Under the pieces are notes generated by a model that had not been told where the DNA came from, searched no databases, and was given only the letters and a program-made list of their open reading frames with translations. A DNA stretch of 64,000 nt, taken from positions 1-64,000 of the forward strand of contig NZ_VUOB01000031.1 in the NCBI RefSeq assembly GCF_008386585.1, written 5' to 3'. Source of the stretch: Solihabitans fulvus. GTDB taxonomy: Bacteria > Actinomycetota > Actinomycetes > Mycobacteriales > Pseudonocardiaceae. The translations under genes were made by a program, and so were the position numbers. Positions 17,838 to 26,263 of the stretch are shown here, piece by piece. Each line of letters begins with the position of its first letter. Positions within the stretch are counted from its first letter, which is position 1.

Positions 17838-20800
17838 GTGCAGTTCGGCATCCTTGGCCCACTCGAGGTGCGGTCGGCCGCCGGTGTGGCGATCCCGGTC
17901 GGCGGGCCGAGGCCGCGCGCGCTGCTGGTGCTGCTGGCGCTGCACCAGGGCCGCGTGGTGCGGGCGGCGCAACTCGTCGCGGGCCAGTACGGCGAGGATC
18001 CGCCCGCCGGGGCGACCAACGCCGTGCAGGCGCACGTGTCGCGGCTGCGGCGCGGCCTGCCGGCCGGCCTGATCGAGTTCCACGGCGGCGGCTACCGGCT
18101 CAACGCCGACCCCGAGGCCGTCGACGCCACGCGCTTCGAGCGGCTGGCCGAGGACGGGCGGCGGCTGCTCGTCGCCGGCAGGCCCTCGGAGGCTGCCACC
18201 GCGCTGCGGGAGGCGCTCGGGCTGTGGCGCGGTCCCGCGCTGGTCGACCTGCCGCACGGCCAAAACCAGGCCGCGCGGCTGGAAGACCTGCGACTGGCGG
18301 CGACGGAGGACCTCGCGGAGGCGCGGCTCGCGCTGCCCGAGGTCAGCCCCGTCGCCGACCTGCGCGAGCTGGTCGCGGCGCACCCGCTGCGGGAGCGCGC
18401 GCGGGGGCTGCTGCTGCGCGCCCTGCACGCGGCCGGCCGGCCCGCCGAGGCGTTGGCGGAGTTCGACGACCTCAGGCGGCTGCTGGCCGACGAGCTCGGC
18501 GCGGACCCGTCGCCCGAGCTGGCCGCGATCCACCTGGCGATCCTGCGGGCGGAGCGGCCCGCGCCGCCGGGCCGCCGAGGCCCGACTACCCGGCTCACCA
18601 GCTTCACCGGTCGGGACCGCGAACTGGCGCGGCTGGCCGAGCTGCGGGACACCCGGCTGGTCACCATCGTCGGGCCGGGCGGCGTCGGCAAGACCCGGCT
18701 GGCCGTCGAGTCGGTCGGGCCGAGGGAAGCGTGCTTCGTCGACCTGTCCACCGTCGACACCGGAACCCAGGTGCCACAGGCGGTGCTCGACGCGCTCGGG
18801 CTGCGCGAGCCGGGTTTCCGGTTCCCCGCGACCGATCCCGTCCGTCGCCTGGTGGCCGCGCTGACCCAGGATCTGCTGCTGGTGCTGGACAACTGCGAGC
18901 ACGTCGTCGCGTCGGTCGCCCGGCTCGCGGCCACGCTACTGGCCGAGTGCCCGAGGCTGGCCATCCTCGCCACCAGCCGGGAGCCGCTCGGCCTGACCGG
19001 CGAGACGCTGCTGCCGCTCGGTCCGCTGGACACCGCGCCGCCCGACGCCCCGGCGCGGGACGCCGTGACCTACCCCGCCGTGCGGTTGTTCGCCGACCGC
19101 GCGGCGGCGGTGCGGCCCGGCTTCGTCGTCGACCGGGACACCGCGGGCGCGGTGGCCGGGATCTGCGCGGCGCTCGACGGGCTGCCGCTGGCCATCGAGC
19201 TGGCCGCGGCGCGGCTGCGGCAGTTCACCGTCGGCGACCTCGCCGTCAGACTGGACGGGGACGACCGCTTCCGGCTGCTGTCGCGCGGCGACCGGACGGC
19301 CGCGGCCCGGCACCGCACCCTGGCCGCGGCGGTGGCCTGGAGCTGGGACCTGCTCGGCCCGGCGGAGCGGACCCTGGCCGCGCGGTTCGCGGTGTTCGCC
19401 GGCGGCGCCCCGCTGGACACCGTCGCGGCGGTCTGCGCCGTGCCCGACACCGAGGACGTGCTCGCCGACCTGGTGGACCGGTCCCTGGTGCAGACCGACG
19501 GCCGCCGCTACCGGATGCTGGAGACGATCCGGCTGTTCTGCGCGGAGCGGCTGGCCGAGGCGGGCGAGTCGGTGTCGCTGCGCCGTGCGCACGCCGGCCA
19601 CCACCTCGACCTGGCCAGACGGGCGGACCGACAGTTGCGCGGGGCGGGCCAGCTCGACTGGCTCGCGCGGTTGTCGGCCGAGCACGAGAACCTGCTGGCC
19701 GCGCTGCGCTGGGCGGCGCGCGAGGACCGGGCCACGGCGGGCAGGCTGATCGCGGCGCTGTCCGCGTACTGGTGGCTGAGCGGCCGGCGCAGCGAGGTCG
19801 GCGCGATCGCCGCCGAGCTGCTCGACGACGTGCCGGCCGAACTGGAGCGTTGGCGTCCAGAAACGTTCGGCGGGTCGACAACGCTCCCGGACACCGCACT
19901 GGCCGAGGAGTACGTCAGCTGCGTGGTGCACGCCGTGCCGAGGGCGGCGCCCGAGCACGTGGCCAGGGCGAGCCGCTTCCTCCGAGAGATCGGCCCGACA
20001 CTGCGGCACCCGTTCGGCGCGGCCGTGTGGGGCATGGCCTTCGGGCCGTGGGGGCCGACCCCGGCGGACCAGCCGCCGCTGGCCACCGATCCGTGGAACG
20101 AGGCCCTCGGCCTGCTGAGCCGGGGCCTGCACTGGCTGCTCGGCGGGCGGCTCGCCGACGGCGAACGGGAGCTGCGCGACGTGCTGGCGCGCTTCCGCGA
20201 CCTCGGCGACCTGTGGGGCACCGCGCAGGCGCTGGACTGGTTGGCGCACGCGGCGGGGTGGCGGGGCGAGTGGGGCAGCGCCGACGAGCTGTGGTCCGGT
20301 GCGCTGGCGAACTTCGAGCGGCTCGGCGCAGGCGAGGAGTGCGTCGACGTGCTGTGTCGCCGGGCCGAGTGCGCGACGCGACGCGGTGACCTCGACGGCG
20401 CGGCCGAGGACTACCGCAGGGCCGCCGAGCTGAGCGCCTCGGCCGGCCGTGCCGGGGCGCCGCCCTCGGTTCAGCTCGGCCTCGGCGAACTGGCCCGGCG
20501 ACGCGGCGCCACCCGAGAGGCCGCCGCCCTGCTCGGCGGCGCGCTGGAGTCCGCGCAGGCCGGCGACTTCGGCTCCGTGGGAGTCAGGGTGCGGGCGTTG
20601 GTCGCGCTCGGCCGGCTTTCCGGTGCGGCCGACCGATTCCGCGACGCGCTGGTCGAGGCGCGACGGTCGCCGTTGAGCTCGGACCTCGCCGTCGCGGTGG
20701 AGGGCGCCGCCGACGCGGCCCTGCTGACCGGCCGGGCCGAACGCGCCGCGTGGCTGCTGGGCGTCGCGGTCGCGCTGCGCGGCACGACAGTGGCCGGCCA

Positions 20801-20969
20801 GCTCGACGTGGCACGGACCGCCGAGCTGGCCAGCGACCTCCTCGGCGCGTCCGCGTCCGCCGAGGCCTTCGCCATGGGCGCGGCGCTGACGCCGGACGAG
20901 GCGCTGACCAGCCTCGACGCGGTGTCGCGGGAACCGACGCTGACAACCCCCGACCCGCCGCAGGGCTGA
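17838..20969 (+). CDS. AfsR/SARP-type regulator with BTAD, NTPase and TPR-like domains
   Basis: A 1043-residue regulator. Domain order: OmpR-type winged helix (about 1-90, VQFGILGPLEVRS start), bacterial transcriptional activator domain (about 95-240, with ATRFERLAEDGRRLL), an NTPase with Walker A GPGGVGKTRLA (about 279) and Walker B LLLVLDNCEH, then an alpha-helical TPR-like C-terminus. Proteins of this build activate secondary-metabolism or stress genes. The GTG at 17838 follows GGGGAG by about ten bases and begins the conserved wHTH; a GTG seven codons earlier is less likely. No biosynthetic cluster directly follows, only a monooxygenase and a broken P450. Confidence 0.85.
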   Translation: MQFGILGPLEVRSAAGVAIPVGGPRPRALLVLLALHQGRVVRAAQLVAGQYGEDPPAGATNAVQAHVSRLRRGLPAGLIEFHGGGYRLNADPEAVDATRFERLAEDGRRLLVAGRPSEAATALREALGLWRGPALVDLPHGQNQAARLEDLRLAATEDLAEARLALPEVSPVADLRELVAAHPLRERARGLLLRALHAAGRPAEALAEFDDLRRLLADELGADPSPELAAIHLAILRAERPAPPGRRGPTTRLTSFTGRDRELARLAELRDTRLVTIVGPGGVGKTRLAVESVGPREACFVDLSTVDTGTQVPQAVLDALGLREPGFRFPATDPVRRLVAALTQDLLLVLDNCEHVVASVARLAATLLAECPRLAILATSREPLGLTGETLLPLGPLDTAPPDAPARDAVTYPAVRLFADRAAAVRPGFVVDRDTAGAVAGICAALDGLPLAIELAAARLRQFTVGDLAVRLDGDDRFRLLSRGDRTAAARHRTLAAAVAWSWDLLGPAERTLAARFAVFAGGAPLDTVAAVCAVPDTEDVLADLVDRSLVQTDGRRYRMLETIRLFCAERLAEAGESVSLRRAHAGHHLDLARRADRQLRGAGQLDWLARLSAEHENLLAALRWAAREDRATAGRLIAALSAYWWLSGRRSEVGAIAAELLDDVPAELERWRPETFGGSTTLPDTALAEEYVSCVVHAVPRAAPEHVARASRFLREIGPTLRHPFGAAVWGMAFGPWGPTPADQPPLATDPWNEALGLLSRGLHWLLGGRLADGERELRDVLARFRDLGDLWGTAQALDWLAHAAGWRGEWGSADELWSGALANFERLGAGEECVDVLCRRAECATRRGDLDGAAEDYRRAAELSASAGRAGAPPSVQLGLGELARRRGATREAAALLGGALESAQAGDFGSVGVRVRALVALGRLSGAADRFRDALVEARRSPLSSDLAVAVEGAADAALLTGRAERAAWLLGVAVALRGTTVAGQLDVARTAELASDLLGASASAEAFAMGAALTPDEALTSLDAVSREPTLTTPDPPQG

Positions 20970-21021
20970 CTGTCAGCCAGTCATCGACGGATCGTCAGCG
21001 GTGCGGGCGAGGGTCTCCGGC

Positions 21022-22197
21022 ATGAAGAACACCACCGTCCTCATCTCGGGCGCGAGCATCGCCGGCCCGGCGCTCGCGTACTGGCTCAGCCGCACAGGCC
21101 ACACGGTCACGGTCGTGGAGAGGGCGTCGACGCCGCGGCCCGGCGGCCAGGCCGTCGACTTCAAGGGCGCGGCCCACCGCACGGTCCTGGCGCGGATGGG
21201 CATCCTGGACGAGGTGCTGCGGCGGCAGACCGGCGGGCGCGACCAGACCATCATCGACGCGGCGGGCAGGCCGCTCGCGGTCATCCCGGCCGAGTTCACC
21301 GGTGGGGAGATCGAGATCCGGCGCGGCGACCTGGCCGAGCTGCTGCACGACCGGACGGCGCAGACCTGCGAGTACGTCTACGGCGACGCCATCACCTCGC
21401 TGACCGAGACGGCCGACGGCGTGCGGGTGACGTTCGAGCGCGGTGCGCCGCGCACGGTCGACCTCGTCGTCGGCGCGGACGGCATCCACTCGGGGGTCCG
21501 GCGGCTGGCCTTCGGGCCGGAGTCCGACCACGTGCGCTTCCTCGGCCACTACTACGCGCTCGTCGAACTCGGCGACGTCGGCGGCGACGCCGTCATGTAC
21601 AACGAGCCGGGCAGGATGGTCGCGCTCGGCGGACCTAAGGCGCCGGCCTTCTTCGTGTTCGCCTCGCGGCGGCTCGACTATGACCGTTACGACGGCGAGC
21701 AGCAGAAAGCCTTGCTGCGCAACGCTTATCGGGGCGGCGGCTGGCGGCTGCCGGAGCTGATGTCCAGGATCGGCGAGGCGGGCGAGGTGTATCTCGACTC
21801 GATCAGCAGGGTCCGGACGAGCCGGCTCGCCACGGGCCGGGTCGCGCTGCTCGGCGACGCCGCGCACGGCAACACGCTCGGCGGGTTCGGCACCGGGCTG
21901 GCCGTGGTCGGCGCGTACGTGCTGGCCGGCGAGCTGGTCGCGGCGGGCGGCGACCACCGCGTGGCCTTCCCACGGTACGAGGAGAAGCTGCGCGGCTACG
22001 CGAGGATGGCCGGCAGGGGCAACGCGGGCCCGTTCCTCGCGCCGGGCGGTCGGCTGCGGATCCGGCTGCGGGACCTGACGTTCCGGTCCGATGTCCTGTT
22101 GCGCCTCATGCTGCGGATGGCCGACCGGGTCGCCAACGACATCGACCTCGACGAGTACCCGGGCCTCACCGAAGCGCGCTCCTCGCCCGTGGACTGA
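21022..22197 (+). CDS. FAD-dependent monooxygenase
   Basis: A 391-residue flavoprotein of the PHBH/tetracycline-hydroxylase-like class. The N-terminal Rossmann motif is ISGASIAGPALAYWL with the acidic end VVERA. The DG-like motif is VGADGIHSGVRR and the GD motif is RVALLGDAAHGNTLGGFGTG. It hydroxylates an aromatic or polyketide-like substrate using NAD(P)H. The start at 21022 has GAGGG upstream; the N-terminus then begins directly at the FAD-binding strand. Followed 33 bases later by a P450 remnant, so it may be the survivor of a former tailoring pair. Confidence 0.85.
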   Translation: MKNTTVLISGASIAGPALAYWLSRTGHTVTVVERASTPRPGGQAVDFKGAAHRTVLARMGILDEVLRRQTGGRDQTIIDAAGRPLAVIPAEFTGGEIEIRRGDLAELLHDRTAQTCEYVYGDAITSLTETADGVRVTFERGAPRTVDLVVGADGIHSGVRRLAFGPESDHVRFLGHYYALVELGDVGGDAVMYNEPGRMVALGGPKAPAFFVFASRRLDYDRYDGEQQKALLRNAYRGGGWRLPELMSRIGEAGEVYLDSISRVRTSRLATGRVALLGDAAHGNTLGGFGTGLAVVGAYVLAGELVAAGGDHRVAFPRYEEKLRGYARMAGRGNAGPFLAPGGRLRIRLRDLTFRSDVLLRLMLRMADRVANDIDLDEYPGLTEARSSPVD

Positions 22198-22230
22198 GGG
22201 TGGCGGCGGCGAGGCGACCGACCTCGACGA

Positions 22231-22718
22231 GTGGCGCGGCTGGTGGCGCCCGCGTTCACCGCGCGTCGCGCCGCCGAGTTCCGGCCGAGGATGGAGTCCA
22301 TCGTCGAGCGGCTGCTCGACGAGCTGCCAGGACACGCCGAGGACGGCGTCGTCGACCTGCTGCCGCACTTCGCCCGGCCGCTGCCGATGGAGGTGATCTG
22401 CGAGATCGGCGGCGTGCCGATCGGCAGGGGCGCCCGCGTCACCGCCGCGATCGTGTCCGCCAACCGGGATCCGCGCGCGTTCGCCGACCCCGACCGGCTC
22501 GACGTCAGTCGGACGCCGGTCTCCCCCGGCCACCTCGGTTTCGCGCACGGGGCGCACTTCTGCCTCGGCGCCGCGCTGGCCAGGGTGCAGACCGAGGTCG
22601 CCCTCGGCGCGCTGCTGCGCCGCCACCCCGACCTGGCACTCGCGGTCACCCGCAGGACGTCCCGCGCGCCCCCGACGGCGGCACCTGGCGACTCGCGGCC
22701 CTCCTCGTGACGCTCTGA
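22231..22718 (+). pseudogene. Cytochrome P450 remnant, internally deleted and frameshifted
   Basis: P450 pieces are clear but the gene is broken. It begins at the C-helix (RLVAPAFTARRAAEF), runs to about EVICEIGGVP, then jumps directly to the K'-helix/meander region (GARVTAAIVSANRDPRAFADPDRL). The I-helix, oxygen-binding Thr and ExxR motif are missing. The heme loop is intact (FAHGAHFCLGAALARVQ). The C-terminal strand continues in another frame: one G seems lost in CGCAGGACGTC near 22655-22660, after which the typical ending DGGTWRLAALLVTL is read to 22718. The N-terminal about 90 residues are absent too. It should not make an active enzyme. Confidence 0.8.
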
Positions 22719-22768
22719 GGTGGGTAGATGAGGCCTCTCGGGACGCTCTGGCGGTAGCGTCGGGCAGC

Positions 22769-23890
22769 GTGCGGGATCAGTTCGAGGCGTCGTTGCCGCA
22801 GCGGTGGCGGGCGCTGCTGGTGGTGTGTTCGCTGGCGGCGCTGAGTCCGGTGTTCTTCCTCGCCGCCCCGACCGGCCTGCCGGTGGGGGCCGGCCGCGCG
22901 CTGGTGGCCGCGCTGGTGCTGGCGCAGGCCGGGGCGATGTGGTGGATGGGCGTGCGCCCCGAACTCGTCACCGCCGTCGTGCTCAGCGCCGGCACCGGGA
23001 TCCAGCTGCTGTGCCCCGCGATCGGGCCCGGCGTGACGCTGGTGGTGCTGTGCACGTTCGCGTGGCTGCGCCCGGCGCGGGTGTCGATGTGGGGACTGGC
23101 CGGCGCGGTGCTGCTCGGCACGGCGGCCACCGCGTCCACGGGTCACTGGGTCGCCGCCGCGCTGTCCGTGGTCGGGGCGCTGCTCGCGTGGAGCTGGGGC
23201 GCGTTGGGGCGGGCCAGGTCGGCCCGCCGGCAGGCCGAGGCGCGGCGGGCGGTGTTGGAGGAGCGGGCGCGCATCGCCCGCGAGCTACATGACGTGCTCG
23301 CGCACACCGTGTCGGTGATGGTGATCCAGGCGTCCGCCGCCGACGACGTGTTCGACCTCGACCCGGCCAAGGCGCGGAAGGCGTTGCGGGACCTGGAGTC
23401 CAGCGGCCGGGAGGCGCTGGCCGAGCTGCGGCGGTTCCTGCTGACGGTCCGGTCCGTCGACGACGAGCGGGCCGGCGAGCCGCAGCCCGGCCTGTCCGAG
23501 CTGGACCGGCTGGCCCGGTCGGTGTCCACGGCGGGCCTGGACGTGGTGGTGCGCCTGGACAGTCCGGAACCGCTCGGCCGAGGCGTCGAACTCTCGGCGT
23601 ACCGGATCGTGCAGGAGTCGCTGACCAACACGTTGCGGCACGCGCGCGCGAGCCGGGCCGAGGTGGTCGTGCGGGTCGCCGACGGCCACCTGCTGGTCGA
23701 GGTCAGGGACAACGGTCGCGGCGGCGGCCGGCTCGCGGATCACGGTGCCGGGCATGGCATCCTCGGCATGCGCGAGCGCGCGACCATGCTCGGCGGAACG
23801 CTCGACGCCGGGCCGGACCCGGCCGGCGGGTTCCTGGTCCGCGCCCTGCTGCCGACGGCCCAGCGCACCACACCAGAGGACTCCACGTGA
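22769..23890 (+). CDS. Two-component sensor histidine kinase (NarL/DesK class)
   Basis: A 373-residue sensor kinase. The N-terminal part (about 1-140) has four or five membrane helices. The HisKA_3 dimerisation helix is RARIARELHDVLAHT with phospho-acceptor His174. The HATPase_c domain has the N-box YRIVQESLTNTLRHA and G-box DNGRGG and GHGILGMRER. It starts at GTG 22769. The gene overlaps the response regulator by four bases, so the two form one signalling unit. The sensed signal is unknown. Confidence 0.9.
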   Translation: MRDQFEASLPQRWRALLVVCSLAALSPVFFLAAPTGLPVGAGRALVAALVLAQAGAMWWMGVRPELVTAVVLSAGTGIQLLCPAIGPGVTLVVLCTFAWLRPARVSMWGLAGAVLLGTAATASTGHWVAAALSVVGALLAWSWGALGRARSARRQAEARRAVLEERARIARELHDVLAHTVSVMVIQASAADDVFDLDPAKARKALRDLESSGREALAELRRFLLTVRSVDDERAGEPQPGLSELDRLARSVSTAGLDVVVRLDSPEPLGRGVELSAYRIVQESLTNTLRHARASRAEVVVRVADGHLLVEVRDNGRGGGRLADHGAGHGILGMRERATMLGGTLDAGPDPAGGFLVRALLPTAQRTTPEDST

Positions 23891-24555
23891 CCACCACCGT
23901 GCTGATCGCCGACGACCAGGTCCTGGTGCGCGGCGGCTTCCGCATGATCATCGAGGCACGGGACGATCTCGAGGTCGTCGGCGAGGCCGGCGACGGCGAG
24001 GAGGCCGTCCGGCTCGCCGAGCAGTGCCGGCCGGACGTGGTGCTGATGGACGTGCGGATGCCCGGCACGGACGGGATCGCGGCGACGCGTCGGCTCACCG
24101 CGTCGGCGAACCCGCCGAAGGTGATCATCCTGACCACCTTCGACCTGGACGAGCCGCTGTACGACGCGCTGCGGGCCGGCGCGAGCGGCTTCCTGCTCAA
24201 GGACGTCCGGCCCGCCGAGCTCGTCGACGCGATCCGGGTGGTGGCGCGCGGCGAGGCGCTGCTCGCGCCGACGGTGACCCGCAGGCTGCTCGACCGGTTC
24301 GTGCGAACGCTGCCGGCCGCCGCCCCGGTTCGCCCCGCCGGGTTGGCTGAGCTGACCGACCGCGAGACGGAGGTGCTCGGGCTGGTCGCGCGCGCCGCGT
24401 CCAACGCCGAGATCGCCGCCCAGCTGGTGGTGAGCGAGGCGACGGTGAAGACGCACGTGTCGGCCATCCTGCGCAAGCTCGGCGTCCGCGACCGCGTGCA
24501 CGCCGTGGTGTTGGCCTACGACCTCGGACTGGTGCGCCCGCGCGACTCATCCTGA
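23887..24555 (+). CDS. LuxR/NarL-family response regulator
   Basis: A 222-residue regulator. The receiver domain has the acidic pair DD near residue 10, phospho-acceptor Asp55 (VVLMDVRMPG) and Lys in FLLKDVRP. The C-terminal LuxR HTH is ELTDRETEVLGLVARAASN with VVSEATVKTHVSAILRKL. It overlaps the kinase stop (GTGA). The polytopic membrane protein gene starts 69 bases downstream and is a possible target. Confidence 0.92.
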   Translation: MTTTVLIADDQVLVRGGFRMIIEARDDLEVVGEAGDGEEAVRLAEQCRPDVVLMDVRMPGTDGIAATRRLTASANPPKVIILTTFDLDEPLYDALRAGASGFLLKDVRPAELVDAIRVVARGEALLAPTVTRRLLDRFVRTLPAAAPVRPAGLAELTDRETEVLGLVARAASNAEIAAQLVVSEATVKTHVSAILRKLGVRDRVHAVVLAYDLGLVRPRDSS

Positions 24556-24624
24556 AGTCGTAGCCGAAAGATCGGTCGGCCGCCCGAGGCGACGGGGCGG
24601 GTCCGGCTCCTAGCGTCGGTGCCC

Positions 24625-26115
24625 ATGACGGCACAGCGGGACTCCACGACGCGGGACGCCACAACCCAGACGGCACACGACAAAGCGGTGCGGCTGGTGC
24701 TGATCCTGTTGTTCGGCAACCTCGGCCTGAGCATCGTGTTCGCCGCGCTGACGCTGGTGTTCCGGGACAGCGTGCTCGACCACCAGGTCGCGACCACCGG
24801 CCAGGCCAGGGACCAGCTGGCGTTGACGTTGTGGACCAGGCCGATCCCGATTCTCCTTGTGTCGCTTGGCTATCTGTGGGTCGCGCGGCAGCTGCGGCGG
24901 GGCGTCCGCAGCGCGTATCTGCGGGTGCGGACGATCTCCGCCGTCGGCGTGCTTGCGGTCGGGTACCTGCTGCTCACCGGCGCGTATCCGGGGTGGCTGC
25001 GCGCGGTGCAGGTCGGGCAGCTGGCGCTGCTGGCCGCGCTCGTGTTCGCGGTCAACCGGCGGGTGCTGCGAGCCGGCTTCGCGAAGTCCTCGGCCGGGCC
25101 CCGCCGCGCCGGCAACCGGTGGGCGGCGCTGACCCTGGTGGCGGTGGCTCCCTCGGTCGCCGAGCTCACCCTCGGCACGGTGCCGATGCGGATGCTGTGG
25201 CTGGTGCTGTTGTACGTGCCGATCTACGGGGCCGGGGTGCTGCTGGTCCGCGAGCTGGTCCGGCGGGCAGGCGGCGGCTGGCTCAGCGTGCTGCTGCTCG
25301 GCCTGGCCTACGGCCTGGTCGAGGAGGGCCTCGCGTTGCAGAGCCTGACCAGCCCGCGGCTGTACGGCGCGGCGGGCTGGGTGCCCCGGCTGTTCGGCGT
25401 CAACACCGCATACACCGAGCTGAACCTGCCCTACCACGCGGTGTTCAGCGTCGCGATTCCCATCGCGCTGGTCGAGTTGTTGTTCCCCAGCACCGGAAAG
25501 GCGCCCTATCTGCGGGCGGGCGGCGTGGTCGGCGCCGGGATCGTCGCGCTGCTCGGGGCCGGCCTGGTCCGCGTGTCGGTGCCGCCTGCCGCCGACCCCG
25601 GCTACCTGTTGCCGCTGCCCGCCTTCCTCGCCATCCTCGCGTCGATCGCGGTGCTCGGGGTGCTGGCCCTGCGGGTGCTGCCCGGCGTGGTGTCGGCGGC
25701 GCGGCCGGGGAACCCGCCCCGGCCGCTCGCGGTGGGGCTGTCCTGCGGCGCCGCCGCGCTCGGCTTCCTCGGCCTGCTGTTCCCGTTCGGCGGGGCGACG
25801 CAGCCCGCGTTCACGCACGGCGACCGGGCGCTGCTGCCGATGCTGGCCGCCGCCGTCCTCGCCGGGTGCGCCGGGTTCGCGCTGCGGCGCTGGGCCGCGA
25901 CGACGGGGTGGACTGGCCGGCACCGGCTCGCGGCGATCACCGGGGCGCTGGTCGCGCACACCGCGTTCGGGGTGGTCGCGCAGACCCACACCGCGCTGGA
26001 CCGGATCAGCCTGGTCGCGCTCGGTGTCGCCACCGTGGTGCTGCTCGGCCTGCTCGACCGCCGGTTGCGGGCCGAGGGGCCGGCATCGACCGAACAGTCC
26101 GCTTCGCGGAGCTGA
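24625..26115 (+). CDS. Polytopic membrane protein, function unknown
   Basis: About 496 residues with some twelve hydrophobic segments. I do not recognise a defined family. A segment LVEEGLALQSLTSPRLYG inside the membrane region and FGVNTAYTELNLPYHAVFSVAIP are the most conserved-looking stretches; the paired EE weakly recalls CPBP-type membrane proteases, but the other motifs are not clear. It lies directly after a two-component system in the same direction and may be regulated by it. The start may be ATG 24625 or GTG 24619; neither has a strong ribosome-binding site. Confidence 0.55.
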   Translation: MTAQRDSTTRDATTQTAHDKAVRLVLILLFGNLGLSIVFAALTLVFRDSVLDHQVATTGQARDQLALTLWTRPIPILLVSLGYLWVARQLRRGVRSAYLRVRTISAVGVLAVGYLLLTGAYPGWLRAVQVGQLALLAALVFAVNRRVLRAGFAKSSAGPRRAGNRWAALTLVAVAPSVAELTLGTVPMRMLWLVLLYVPIYGAGVLLVRELVRRAGGGWLSVLLLGLAYGLVEEGLALQSLTSPRLYGAAGWVPRLFGVNTAYTELNLPYHAVFSVAIPIALVELLFPSTGKAPYLRAGGVVGAGIVALLGAGLVRVSVPPAADPGYLLPLPAFLAILASIAVLGVLALRVLPGVVSAARPGNPPRPLAVGLSCGAAALGFLGLLFPFGGATQPAFTHGDRALLPMLAAAVLAGCAGFALRRWAATTGWTGRHRLAAITGALVAHTAFGVVAQTHTALDRISLVALGVATVVLLGLLDRRLRAEGPASTEQSASRS

Positions 26116-26131
26116 CCGCACCGAACGGCTC

Positions 26132-26216
26132 TTGACCTTTGTGGGGAGCGTCGCCTACCTTGCGCATAAGTGCTCTGTATCACTCCATAGCAGTCAGTTT
26201 TGCGCAGCGTGACTGC
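26132..26216 (+). promoter_or_regulatory. Promoter and operator-like dyad of the alpha-galactosidase gene
   Basis: TTGACC (26132-26137) and TACCTT (26156-26161) with an 18-base spacer form a reasonable sigma70-type promoter. Downstream a perfect 7-bp inverted repeat, GCAGTCA (26190-26196) and TGACTGC (26210-26216), lies in the leader and could be an operator or a hairpin. Confidence 0.45.
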
Positions 26217-26263
26217 ACGATTCGTCACCTCTGCCACCGTGACGTCCCCACCAAGGAGCATCT

